Counted from the stretch's first letter, positions 1-5,935 are shown. The stretch is 9,029 nt of DNA from Planctomycetales bacterium (GCA_020050375.1 JAGVKR010000377.1:1-9029); one strand, 5' to 3'. Numbers and translations are program-made. The notes: generated from the letters alone by a model not told the origin.

Positions 1-118
1 GGCAGGCCGCGGCGGCGGCCAGCACGAGGAATTTGTCGCGGGGCCCAAGCTGTCCCCGGTCCTGAGAGATCCCGGACAATTTGACAAACGCCAGCATCGC
101 CGCGTCGTGATCGGCCAT
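1..118 (-). CDS. Unrecognised protein, N-terminal fragment (cut by left window edge)
   Basis: Reading leftwards from an ATG at 118, the frame is open to the window edge and gives 39 residues beginning MADHDAAMLAFVKLSG and ending in an alanine-rich stretch (KFLVLAAAAAC). A TGA lies in frame seven codons upstream of the ATG, which limits the start to 118 or to the second Met at residue 8. No good Shine-Dalgarno sequence precedes either. The mixed hydrophobic and charged composition looks coding, and the first 39 residues contain no signal peptide: the hydrophobic run sits at residues 29-39, after charged residues. I do not recognise the family; it vaguely resembles short planctomycete hypothetical proteins. 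It lies downstream of the phosphodiesterase gene on the same strand, separated by about 190 bases of repeat-rich spacer, so it probably has its own promoter. Confidence 0.6.
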   Translation of the reverse strand, partial: MADHDAAMLAFVKLSGISQDRGQLGPRDKFLVLAAAAAC

Positions 119-167
119 GAAATTGAGAGCGAAACGTCAAAGGGCTAATGTCGCAAAACGAAATGTG

Positions 168-311
168 GAATGTCGAAGTCCGAATGCCGAAGCAATGTCG
201 AAATCTGAGTGACGAAGCTCGAATGAAAAAGCCGCAAAGCCTTGAGACCGGCGCTTTCGTGCTTCGGCACTCGTCATTGTTTCGTCATTCTGATTTCGAC
301 ATTCGTCATTC
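168..311. repeat. Degenerate GAATGNCGAA repeats forming an imperfect inverted repeat
   Basis: The spacer between the phosphodiesterase gene and the left-edge gene is built from many variants of a short unit, GAATGWCGAA or GAATGCCGAA. They read in the plus orientation in the left half (168-225) and as the reverse complement in the right half (about 255-311). The best-matching arms are 194-218 and 279-303, which agree at 22 of 25 positions. A perfect GTGC-TTCG-GCAC hairpin lies at 259-270. Seen directly: the repetition and inversion. Inferred: an extended hairpin downstream of the phosphodiesterase stop codon (313) that may end or stabilise its transcript. Confidence 0.75.
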
Positions 312-312
312 G

Positions 313-1110
313 CTAAAGTGGAATCCTCAATCCATCGTAAGCCAGTTCAACCCCCGGCGGCAACCGGGCGTTCGTGGCGTCGTGGTCGAGGGTGTGCGAG
401 ATGTGTGTCAGATAGGCTTTTCGAGGGTTGACGCGTTTCACCACTTCCAGCGCCTGGTTGATGCTGAAGTGCGTCGGGTGCGGCTTGTCGCGGAGCGCGT
501 CGATCACCAGCGTGTCGAGCCCTTCCAGCAGCGTCCAGCTTTCGTCCGGAATCCGGCTGACGTCAGTGCAGAACGCCACATTGTTGATGCGGAACCCGAG
601 CACCGGCAACTGCCCGTGCCACAGTCGGATCGGGCGAATCGTCAGCCCGAGGAGATCAAACGGCGCCAGCCCGATCGGGCTGATCTCCAGCTTGGGGGTG
701 GCTCCCGGATGATTGTTGAGGGCCGGGTTGCCGAAACAGTAGTCGAACGATTGCCGAATCCGTTCTTCGGTTGTCGCGTCGCAGTGCAAGGGGACCGAGC
801 GCTGCAGGTAGTAGCCGAACAATCGCAGATCGTCGAGCCCGAAGATGTGGTCGGCGTGTCCGTGCGTGAAGACGACGGCGTGAACCAGGTCGACGTTTTC
901 CCGCAGAAGCTGCAACCGCAGCTCGGGGGGCGTGTCGATCAGAAATTTCCCCTGAGGCGCCTGGACGAGCACGCCCGTGCGCATGCGGTGATTCTTGGGA
1001 TTGCTCGAACGGCAAACGTCGCAATGACACCCGATCATCGGCACGCCGTTGCTCGTGCCGGTCCCCAAGAGGGTCATCTGCGGCGGCGCGTTGTCGGGCT
1101 GGGTCTCCAT
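313..1110 (-). CDS. PhnP-type MBL-fold phosphodiesterase
   Basis: A 265-residue cytoplasmic metallo-beta-lactamase-fold hydrolase with no signal peptide. Motifs in order: GTGTSNG (16-22); a zinc-knuckle-like cysteine group C28, C30, C33; the metal-binding THGHADH motif (H83, H85, D87, H88); H165; D183 in CTDVS; and LTHISH with H236 and H239. These match the E. coli PhnP pattern, in which the HxHxDH motif, one His, one Asp and a late His hold the catalytic metals, while three Cys and a further His three residues on hold a structural zinc. PhnP cleaves cyclic phosphoribosyl phosphate in phosphonate use. No phosphonate gene is nearby, so the substrate here is probably another cyclic phosphodiester and the phnP symbol is withheld. 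The ATG at 1110 lacks a clear ribosome binding site; the Met at residue 12, just before the first strand, is an alternative start. The family call is firm; the substrate is not. Confidence 0.93.
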   Translation of the reverse strand: METQPDNAPPQMTLLGTGTSNGVPMIGCHCDVCRSSNPKNHRMRTGVLVQAPQGKFLIDTPPELRLQLLRENVDLVHAVVFTHGHADHIFGLDDLRLFGYYLQRSVPLHCDATTEERIRQSFDYCFGNPALNNHPGATPKLEISPIGLAPFDLLGLTIRPIRLWHGQLPVLGFRINNVAFCTDVSRIPDESWTLLEGLDTLVIDALRDKPHPTHFSINQALEVVKRVNPRKAYLTHISHTLDHDATNARLPPGVELAYDGLRIPL

Positions 1111-1141
1111 GGTCCGAGCGTAGGGGATTGGGCGGTGAATG

Positions 1142-1159
1142 AAAAGCGCCGGGGGCGCT
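1142..1159 (-). terminator. Rho-independent-like terminator after the aldolase gene
   Basis: On the minus strand a perfect 6-bp stem AGCGCC/GGCGCT closes a CCC loop, and the stem is followed directly by TTTC. It lies about 90 bases past the aldolase stop (1250) and 32 bases before the phosphodiesterase start (1110). It could end aldolase transcription, or act as an attenuator if the phosphodiesterase message starts further up. The T tract is short, so efficiency is uncertain. Confidence 0.5.
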
Positions 1160-1160
1160 A

Positions 1161-1239
1161 GGCTCGAGACTTGAGACCCGAGGCTTGAGTAAATACCTCG
1201 GGCCTACGGCCCCAAGCCTCAGGTCTCAAGCCTCAAGCC
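1161..1239 (-). repeat. 27-bp inverted repeat with wobble-compensated mismatches
   Basis: The arms 1161-1187 and 1213-1239 match at 24 of 27 positions. Each of the three differences becomes a G-U pair in RNA made from the minus strand, and a C-A clash in RNA made from the plus strand. Minus is the coding strand of both neighbouring genes. The 25-base loop itself contains a perfect 5-bp hairpin, GGGCC-TAC-GGCCC (1200-1212). The arms also contain a GAGGCTTGAG-like direct repeat. Seen directly: the pairing. Inferred: a stable 3' untranslated hairpin on the aldolase message, placed just before the terminator-like hairpin. It could equally be one copy of a dispersed palindromic spacer element. Confidence 0.8.
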
Positions 1240-1249
1240 GTGAAACACC

Positions 1250-2017
1250 CTACGCCTTCGCAAACTCCAAAAACTTCCGCGCAGTCTGCATCACGTATTG
1301 TTCCGCGCAGCCGTAGCCGATGGCGCGATAGCCCTGATCGCGCGCCCAGCGGCTGGCTTCCATGTCGCGCGCGGGAAAGCCGCAGGCGACGTTGTGCCTG
1401 CGACATGCGGCCAGCACGCGGGCCGCGGCTTCCATCACTTTCGGGTGATCGGTTTGTCCCGGCACGCCGAGGTCGGCGGCGAGGTCGCTCGTCCCGACCC
1501 ACAGTACGTCGAGCCCGACGGCGGCGATCTCTTCGATATTGTCGACCCCCTCCGCTTCTTCGATCAGAGCCAACAGCAGAATCGTCTCGTCGATCGTCTT
1601 CAAGTATTCGGTCGACGGGACGAGTCCCCATTTCGCACTGCGGCCGGGGCCAAAGCCACGCTTGCCGCGGGGAGGATAAAAAGCCGCCTGCTGCAGCCGG
1701 AGCGCGTCATCGGCCGTGCGACAATGCGGAATCAGGACTCCCTGCACGCCGAGATCGAGGGCCTTCATCACGGACTCGGGCTCGTCGTTCCGCAGAACGC
1801 GATAGACCGGCACGGTTTCGCCGGCGAAGCATCCCTGCACGAGCCGGTCGATCGTCACGGCATCGGTGGCGCCGTGCTCGCCGTCGATCAGCACGAAATC
1901 GAAGCCGGCGTAGCCGAGCAGCTCACACATTCCCGGCTCGGGCAAACGAACCGAGCTGGAATAGATGGCGCCGCCCGACTTCAGGATCTGCTTGGCCTTG
2001 TTTTCACGGATGGGCAT
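1250..2017 (-). CDS. HpcH/HpaI-family class II aldolase
   Basis: A 255-residue enzyme of the metal-dependent HpcH/HpaI aldolase family, which splits or forms 2-oxo acids with pyruvate as donor. Compared with E. coli HpaI, LIDGEHG supplies D45 and H48 (HpaI D42 and H45); R73 in VYRVLR matches the substrate-binding Arg70; E153 in LIEEAEG and D178 in WVGTSDL match the metal ligands Glu149 and Asp175. Residues 89-95 (LGVQGVL) and the PPRGKRG loop (115-121) are typical of the family. HpaI has Gln before the first metal ligand where this protein has L151. The start is the ATG at 2017, preceded by GAGG with a 5-base spacer; an extension to 2128 would translate a TGATGAG repeat and is rejected. Members act on 4-hydroxy-2-oxoheptanedioate, 2-keto-3-deoxy sugar acids and similar compounds; the true substrate cannot be told. 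The gene diverges from the unit starting at 2627 and has a terminator-like hairpin downstream. Confidence 0.93.
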   Translation of the reverse strand: MPIRENKAKQILKSGGAIYSSSVRLPEPGMCELLGYAGFDFVLIDGEHGATDAVTIDRLVQGCFAGETVPVYRVLRNDEPESVMKALDLGVQGVLIPHCRTADDALRLQQAAFYPPRGKRGFGPGRSAKWGLVPSTEYLKTIDETILLLALIEEAEGVDNIEEIAAVGLDVLWVGTSDLAADLGVPGQTDHPKVMEAAARVLAACRRHNVACGFPARDMEASRWARDQGYRAIGYGCAEQYVMQTARKFLEFAKA

Positions 2018-2022
2018 GGGGG

Positions 2023-2026
2023 CCTC
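2023..2026 (-). promoter_or_regulatory. Ribosome binding site of the aldolase gene
   Basis: GAGG on the minus strand, 5 bases before the ATG at 2017. It supports the 255-residue form over the 292-residue extended frame. Confidence 0.55.
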
Positions 2027-2031
2027 GGTCG

Positions 2032-2056
2032 TGATGAGTGATGAGTGATGAGTGAG
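2032..2056. repeat. TGATGAG tandem repeat
   Basis: Three perfect 7-base TGATGAG units in tandem (2032-2038, 2039-2045, 2046-2052) followed by a partial TGAG. It lies 15 bases upstream of the aldolase start, within its probable 5' untranslated region; on that strand it reads as CTCATCA units. Confidence 0.85.
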
Positions 2057-2166
2057 TGGTCGGTCACATCTTGGTCGAGCTTCGATCTTCAAATATATCG
2101 GGAAACGACCGCGCCTCCCAGCACGCATAATTCACGCCGCCGGAGGCTCATTCGAAGCCGCGTGAG

Positions 2167-2230
2167 CGGATAACGGCTCGGGAGGAAGGAATTACGGATA
2201 CGCCGGATAACGCCGATGCAGCGGATACGG
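2167..2230. repeat. Dispersed CGGATAACG-like repeats
   Basis: Four close variants of CGGATA(A)CG occur within 64 bases, starting at 2167, 2195, 2204 and 2222, with related GCCGATG and GCCGATT units beside them. Spacing is uneven (28, 9 and 18 bases between starts), so this is a degenerate cluster and not a clean tandem array. The motif has no dyad symmetry. Operator function is possible but unsupported. Confidence 0.6.
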
Positions 2231-2411
2231 AATGCCGATTCAGGCGAGTCTCTGGAAAGAGCGCTTCATCAGGTGAAAGGTCCCAAGGGAGATCGAGGGA
2301 AGATGAAGATTCATTGCGAAACGAAGACCTTTTCCCATTCCCCGCGATACGACGGTCGAAAAATCGACAGATGAAAATTGGTTCACTGTGAAAGACTGGC
2401 CAGCCGTGAGT

Positions 2412-2453
2412 TGCAACAACCCATGCAACAACCCGGTCTGCAACAACCCGGTC
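2412..2453. repeat. TGCAACAACCCGGTC tandem repeat
   Basis: TGCAACAACCC occurs three times (2412-2422, 2424-2434, 2439-2449). The last two copies are part of a perfect 15-base direct repeat, TGCAACAACCCGGTC (2424-2438 and 2439-2453). Translation gives a CNNP-type repeat in one frame, but the surrounding frame does not look coding. It lies about 170 bases upstream of the start at 2627. Confidence 0.85.
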
Positions 2454-2571
2454 TTGCCGTGTCCCTGGCGATGGGTTAGCATCTTAAGGGTGCGTCGGTC
2501 GCCGTTCGAACGATCTTTGAACGATTGCGGCAGGCGGCTCACCGTGACGTTGCTTCGAGTTATCGGCCCGC

Positions 2572-2622
2572 ATGAAAAACTGGTTTGAATCGGCATTCGC
2601 TCGCCGTGCCAGGGAGGGTTGA
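2572..2622 (+). CDS. Possible 16-residue leader ORF upstream of the unknown gene
   Basis: An ATG at 2572 opens a short frame, MKNWFESAFARRAREG, that stops at 2620-2622, four bases before the preferred GTG start of the next gene at 2627. The ribosome binding site of that gene lies inside this ORF, so translation through it could be coupled to the downstream start. No ribosome binding site precedes the ATG itself, and an ORF of this length often arises by chance. The sequence is aromatic and basic, without a run of a single amino acid such as attenuation leaders carry. Confidence 0.2.
   Translation: MKNWFESAFARRAREG
2611..2617 (+). promoter_or_regulatory. Ribosome binding site deciding the GTG start at 2627
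   Basis: AGGGAGG lies nine bases before a GTG at 2627. This is the only strong Shine-Dalgarno match in the area and argues against the in-frame TTG at 2585 and GTG at 2606, which have none. Confidence 0.65.
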
Positions 2623-2626
2623 ACCA

Positions 2627-3058
2627 GTGCAAGCGCTCAGTTTGTACGAAGAAGGTCGCCGGGAAGCCCAGCGACACAAGTGGATCGAGAGCCAGAAGTG
2701 CGGTAAAGACCTCGGCGACTCGGCGGTCACCGAATGGTATTGCCGCTACTGGCCGATCTTCTGCCGCCTGAAATGCCTCGAGCATCTCACCGGCTGTCGC
2801 AGTTGGTCGGAGTTCGCCCCCGAGGATTTCGGGCTGATCGGGACGATGATTCGCGAGGAGGATCTGTTGCTCGAGATGATCCTCGATCGGGCGTCCGAGG
2901 GGATGGAGAACCTGGCCCTGATCGTCTGGGCGCAGGACTGGCGGATGCCGATGGAGCGAGTGCTGTACATCCTCGAGCATCTCAACCTCAATCGGGCCCA
3001 GTTGCAACCGCGCGATCCGCCGCGCTTCGCGCGACCGGGAACGATTCAGGGGGGTTGA
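2627..3058 (+). CDS. Conserved-looking protein of unknown function upstream of murJ
   Basis: A 143-residue soluble protein read from the GTG at 2627; a TTG at 2585 would add 14 residues. There is no signal peptide or membrane segment. It is rich in Trp, Glu, Arg and Leu, with helix-like stretches: LYEEGRREAQRHKWIES near the N-terminus, EWYCRYWPIFCRLKCLEHL around residues 36-54, then EEDLLLEMILDR and MERVLYILEHLNL. It ends in a Pro/Arg-rich tail (about residues 125-143). Three Cys fall close together between residues 39 and 57, without a recognisable metal-binding spacing. I do not recognise a named domain; it resembles small hypothetical proteins remembered from planctomycete genomes. Its stop is 16 bases before the murJ start on the same strand, so the two are probably co-transcribed. 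A role in the envelope or cell division is possible only by association. Confidence 0.8.
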   Translation: MQALSLYEEGRREAQRHKWIESQKCGKDLGDSAVTEWYCRYWPIFCRLKCLEHLTGCRSWSEFAPEDFGLIGTMIREEDLLLEMILDRASEGMENLALIVWAQDWRMPMERVLYILEHLNLNRAQLQPRDPPRFARPGTIQGG

Positions 3059-3074
3059 CGGCGGTTGAGACCGG

Positions 3075-4853
3075 ATGCCTCCTGACCCCGCCCCCCTTCT
3101 GTCGAGCTCCGCCGAGACGAATTCCATCGAGGGTTCTCGCGCCGATCGCGGCAGGCCGTTTGCGGCGGGGTTGTGGATCGTCGCCTCCTCGACGCTGGCG
3201 AGCCGGATTCTCGGGATGCTCCGCGACATGGTGACTGCGCAGTCGTTTGGCGTCTCGCCGGTCACCGACGCTTTCTGGCTGGCGTTCAAGATCCCGAACC
3301 TGGCGCGGCGGCTGTTCGGAGAGGGGGCTTTGACCGCCGCTTTTCTCCCCGCCTTTGCGCGCGAACTGGCCAAGGGAGAGGGGCAGCGGGAGGGGGAGCG
3401 TGTGGTGCCGCAGTCGGCCTGGCAACTGGCCAGCGGCGTGTTCTCGCTGCTGACGATCGTTCTCGCCGGACTGGTCCTCTCGGGCGAAGCGGTGATCTGG
3501 CTTCTGGCCCGCGTGCTTGTCGACGAGCCGCACACACGGCTTTTGCTGGGTCTGACGGCGGTGATGCTGCCCTACGCGATGTTGATCTGCCTCGCGGCCC
3601 AGGTGACGGCCGTGCTGAATTCGCTCGGCCATTTCACCTGGCCGGCGCTGGTGCCAGTGGTGCTCAACGTCTTCTGGATCTCCAGCGTCTGGCTGGTCGA
3701 TCCGTGGTTCGAGCCCGATCGCGTGGCTCAGGCGTATGCGCTGGCAGTGTGCGTGGTGATCGCCGGCGTTTTCCAACTCGCGCTGCAATGGCCCACGCTC
3801 ACGCGTCTCGGCTTTCGGCTCCGCGCCGGCTGGGAGGCGAACCGGCCCGCCGTCGTCGATGTTTTTCGCGCGATGCTCCCGGTCGTCTTGGGCCTGTCGA
3901 TCGAACAGATCAACACGCTGGTTGACGGGCTGATCGCGTGGGGGTTCTCGCAACCGCCGGACGGCCGACTGATGCCGCTGCCGGGACACCCTGCCTACCC
4001 GCTGCAGGCGGGGGCGGTTTCGGCGTTGTACTTTGCCGAACGGATGTATCAGTTTCCGCTGGGAGTGTTTGGGATCGCGCTGGGGACGGTGCTGTTTCCG
4101 TTATTCGCCCAGCACGCGGCGCGGGGTGAATTGGACAAGCTACGCTACGATCTCGGACTGGGGCTGCGGCTGCTGATCGCCATCGGCGTACCCGCGAGCG
4201 TCGGCTTAATCGTTGTCGCTCTGCCGCTCACACGACTGCTGTTCGAGCACGGCGAGTTCACCGCCGAGGATACGCAAAGAACCGCAGCGCTGATCCGAGC
4301 CTACGGCGTCGGCGTGTGGGCGTTCTGTGGATTGCCGATTCTTTACCGCGGTTTTTACGCCCTGGGAGATCGCCTGGCGCCAGTCCGCGTCGGGCTGTGG
4401 GCCGTCGCCTGCGATACGATTCTCAATCTCACGCTGATCTGGCCGCTGGCCGAGCGGGGGCTCGCGTTCAGCACGGCCCTTTCGGCGACGGGGCAGGTGC
4501 TCTGCCTCGTCTGGCTGATCCAGCGCCGGCTGGGACGATTCGACTGGCCGCGGCTGAGGATAACAGCGGCGCAGACCGCGCTGGCGACCGGGTTGATGGC
4601 CGCAGCGTGCGGAGGGACGATGTGGTTGTTTCCCGCGAGCGACGATCGCTGGGGGAAGGTCGTGTCGGCACTCACTCCCGTGGCGGGCGGACTTATCACC
4701 TATCTTGCTGCGGCTCGCGTCATAGGGCTTGTCGAGCCGGGCTGGCTCCTGACGCGCCACGTGCCGGAAAACAAATCAGGAGGACTTTTTCCAGCGTCGG
4801 ACGGAGCGCATTCCGAGGAAGGAAAAAACGCCAGTCACCAACAGGACGATTGA
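3075..4853 (+). CDS. murJ: Lipid II flippase MurJ
   Basis: A 592-residue polytopic inner-membrane protein of the MurJ/MviN family (MOP exporter superfamily). It flips the peptidoglycan precursor lipid II across the cytoplasmic membrane. The N-terminal signature is clear: SRILGMLRD (43-51), then DAFWLAFKIPNLARRLFGEG (65-84) and TAAFLPAF (87-94). R44, R50, K72 and R79 supply positive charge in this region, as expected of the central cavity, and ERMYQFPLGVFGIALGTVLFP (322-342) carries R323, probably matching the functional Arg270 of E. coli MurJ. Many hydrophobic segments follow to about residue 560. E. coli MurJ has 511 residues; the extra length lies in a 30-residue N-terminal extension, a loop at 291-312, and a hydrophilic tail after about 563. 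The last 25 codons plus stop are antisense to the end of the PEP-CTERM gene. The ATG at 3075 has only a weak ribosome binding site; coupling to the upstream gene is likely. Confidence 0.96.
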   Translation: MPPDPAPLLSSSAETNSIEGSRADRGRPFAAGLWIVASSTLASRILGMLRDMVTAQSFGVSPVTDAFWLAFKIPNLARRLFGEGALTAAFLPAFARELAKGEGQREGERVVPQSAWQLASGVFSLLTIVLAGLVLSGEAVIWLLARVLVDEPHTRLLLGLTAVMLPYAMLICLAAQVTAVLNSLGHFTWPALVPVVLNVFWISSVWLVDPWFEPDRVAQAYALAVCVVIAGVFQLALQWPTLTRLGFRLRAGWEANRPAVVDVFRAMLPVVLGLSIEQINTLVDGLIAWGFSQPPDGRLMPLPGHPAYPLQAGAVSALYFAERMYQFPLGVFGIALGTVLFPLFAQHAARGELDKLRYDLGLGLRLLIAIGVPASVGLIVVALPLTRLLFEHGEFTAEDTQRTAALIRAYGVGVWAFCGLPILYRGFYALGDRLAPVRVGLWAVACDTILNLTLIWPLAERGLAFSTALSATGQVLCLVWLIQRRLGRFDWPRLRITAAQTALATGLMAAACGGTMWLFPASDDRWGKVVSALTPVAGGLITYLAAARVIGLVEPGWLLTRHVPENKSGGLFPASDGAHSEEGKNASHQQDD

Positions 4854-5591
4854 ACTGGGTTCCGGCGTCGGTGTCGGCCCCGTGAAACCACCCGCGAATC
4901 CCGGGCTGTCATATGTCGTGAAATTGTTCGGATCATATGGGCCATATTCAGGAGGACCCGTGTAGAGGATGAAGTTGTCCACCACCGTAAACGATTCGAG
5001 GCTAAAATACGGATCGCCGACAATCATCCCGTTCACAAGGGCCGTCGCGCCAAAACCTTCGTAGGTAAAAAAAACGTTGGCGATGCCCGGAATACCAACA
5101 AAGTCGGCGTTGCCAGCGGCGTCGCCAACGTTAACCGTCGTACCTATCCCCACGGGAATCGTCAACGTGTCGACCGCCGGGCCCCCTCCGGCTGGAATGA
5201 AGTCGAGAACCAGATCGGCGCCGAAAACCAGAGACTCCAACGTGCTCGTGCCGTTGTAAAAGGTGACTGTTCCCAACTGGAACTCCACATTGTCGGCAAC
5301 CGCAACACTCTGATTGGGGAAAAAGGTTAGAATGCTCATGCCGGGGGCACCGGCGTTGGATCCCCAGGTGAAGACCGCCGTTGGCCCATCTTCGTAGGCG
5401 CTATAGACGGCTGAGCTCGTATTGTCGAAGTTCTGATAGACGATTCCGTTGGGTTGAATCACCGCTCCGGTCAGCACGGGATTCTCGAAACGGGCGTCGA
5501 TCGAACCAACGAAAAAACCCGCTTGCGCAGTGCCACACGCCACCGCCATCGAAACGACCGTGAGGCCGAAAACTCGCACAAGATTGATCAT
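4776..5591 (-). CDS. Secreted PEP-CTERM protein, probable choice-of-anchor K type
   Basis: A 271-residue exported protein. Residues 1-24 form a signal peptide with a hydrophobic core (VFGLTVVSMAVACG) and an AQA cleavage site before G25. The C-terminus has the PEP-CTERM sorting signal: PEPSS at 243-247, a hydrophobic helix to about 260, then RSVRRWKK. This signal sends proteins to the exosortase/archaeosortase system for processing and anchoring, usually in exopolysaccharide-producing bacteria. The middle, with FTWG (74-77), FQLGTVTFYNGTS (104-116), ADLVLDF and NADFVGIPG, resembles the choice-of-anchor K domain; this is from memory and moderate in confidence. The ATG at 5591 has AGAGAGGG six bases upstream, so a GTG at 5609 is rejected. 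Sampled GC is about 50 percent against about 70 percent in murJ. No exosortase gene lies in the window. Its 3' end overlaps murJ. Confidence 0.9.
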   Translation of the reverse strand: MINLVRVFGLTVVSMAVACGTAQAGFFVGSIDARFENPVLTGAVIQPNGIVYQNFDNTSSAVYSAYEDGPTAVFTWGSNAGAPGMSILTFFPNQSVAVADNVEFQLGTVTFYNGTSTLESLVFGADLVLDFIPAGGGPAVDTLTIPVGIGTTVNVGDAAGNADFVGIPGIANVFFTYEGFGATALVNGMIVGDPYFSLESFTVVDNFILYTGPPEYGPYDPNNFTTYDSPGFAGGFTGPTPTPEPSSIVLLVTGVFSFLGMRSVRRWKKSS

Positions 5592-5935
5592 GACGTGCCC
5601 TCTCTTCACAGGTTCAGCGAACCAACGACGGTTTCGGTAAAATCATCACAACCCAATCTACTGTTGAGACTCTACGCAAGTAAAGTGAAAAACTGGATAA
5701 AATATTGCGATTTGGCAAGTGGGTTAAACCCGCCTTTCGAGGCTGGTGGCCGTGACGAAGGCCGTCGGTCTCAGTCTGACAGTGGAGTCAGCCCGGCCCG
5801 GCAAACCGTGACGGCTGATGTCCTGCAACTTCGATCTGGCGTCGCCGCCGAGGCTGGTCGTCTGTCGGGTGGGTGAAAAAGTCGCCCACTTCGAGGCGGA
5901 AGGATTGGTCCTAGCGAAAATGACTCGCGTTTTCA
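5592..5935. other. Spacer upstream of the PEP-CTERM gene with a GC-rich block
   Basis: About 5610-5735 is AT-rich, includes a GGGTTAAACCC palindrome (5722-5732), and probably holds the minus-strand promoter of the PEP-CTERM gene, though no clear -35/-10 pair stands out. About 5740-5900 is GC-rich and contains short complementary stretches, including GTGGG/CCCAC around a T-rich loop near 5868-5888. Open frames cross it on both strands (for example 5724-5936 minus), but none has a ribosome binding site or protein-like composition. I see no gene here; the GC-rich block may be a dispersed repeat. Confidence 0.5.
5598..5605 (-). promoter_or_regulatory. Ribosome binding site of the PEP-CTERM gene
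   Basis: AGAGAGGG on the minus strand, six bases before the ATG at 5591. It fixes the start at the codon that gives a standard signal peptide. Confidence 0.7.

Larger units (their letters stand above)
2018..2626. other. 609-base divergent spacer without a convincing gene
   Basis: This spacer separates the aldolase (minus) from the unknown gene and murJ (plus), so it must hold promoters for both directions. I could not pick convincing -35/-10 pairs. It contains three separate repeat clusters, a small hairpin GTCGA-AAAA-TCGAC (2355-2368), a 16-codon ORF (2572-2622), and the ribosome binding sites at its two ends. Long open frames here run antisense into murJ or read through the tandem repeats, and none has a recognisable product. 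No tRNA-like fold was seen. Confidence 0.6.

Noticed and set aside
148..1161. 337-codon open frame on the plus strand
   Set aside because: It is antisense to the PhnP-type gene, whose catalytic motifs are intact, and begins in the GAATGNCGAA repeat; its product is Arg/Val-rich with no domain.
1240..2041. Two plus-strand frames of about 250 codons opposite the aldolase
   Set aside because: Both are antisense to a gene with clear aldolase motifs; one is extremely Arg-rich.
2018..2128. N-terminal extension of the aldolase to 2128
   Set aside because: The added residues come from the TGATGAG repeat and spacer; the ATG at 2017 has a ribosome binding site and matches the family's N-terminus.
2355..2368. 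GTCGA-AAAA-TCGAC as a possible operator or terminator
   Set aside because: The 5-bp stem is too short to call and has no T run; recorded only within the spacer description.
2388..2588. 66-codon plus-strand ORF with CNNP repeats
   Set aside because: The Cys-Asn-Asn-Pro pattern is simply the translated tandem DNA repeat; there is no ribosome binding site and the rest looks random.
2240..3535. 431-codon open frame on the minus strand
   Set aside because: It runs antisense through the unknown gene and the conserved N-terminus of MurJ. It is open only because of high GC, and its composition is not protein-like.
4746..4782. Inverted repeat CTCCTGA/TCAGGAG around the PEP-CTERM stop
   Set aside because: Only 7 bp with a 23-base loop, inside murJ coding sequence and without a T run; likely chance.
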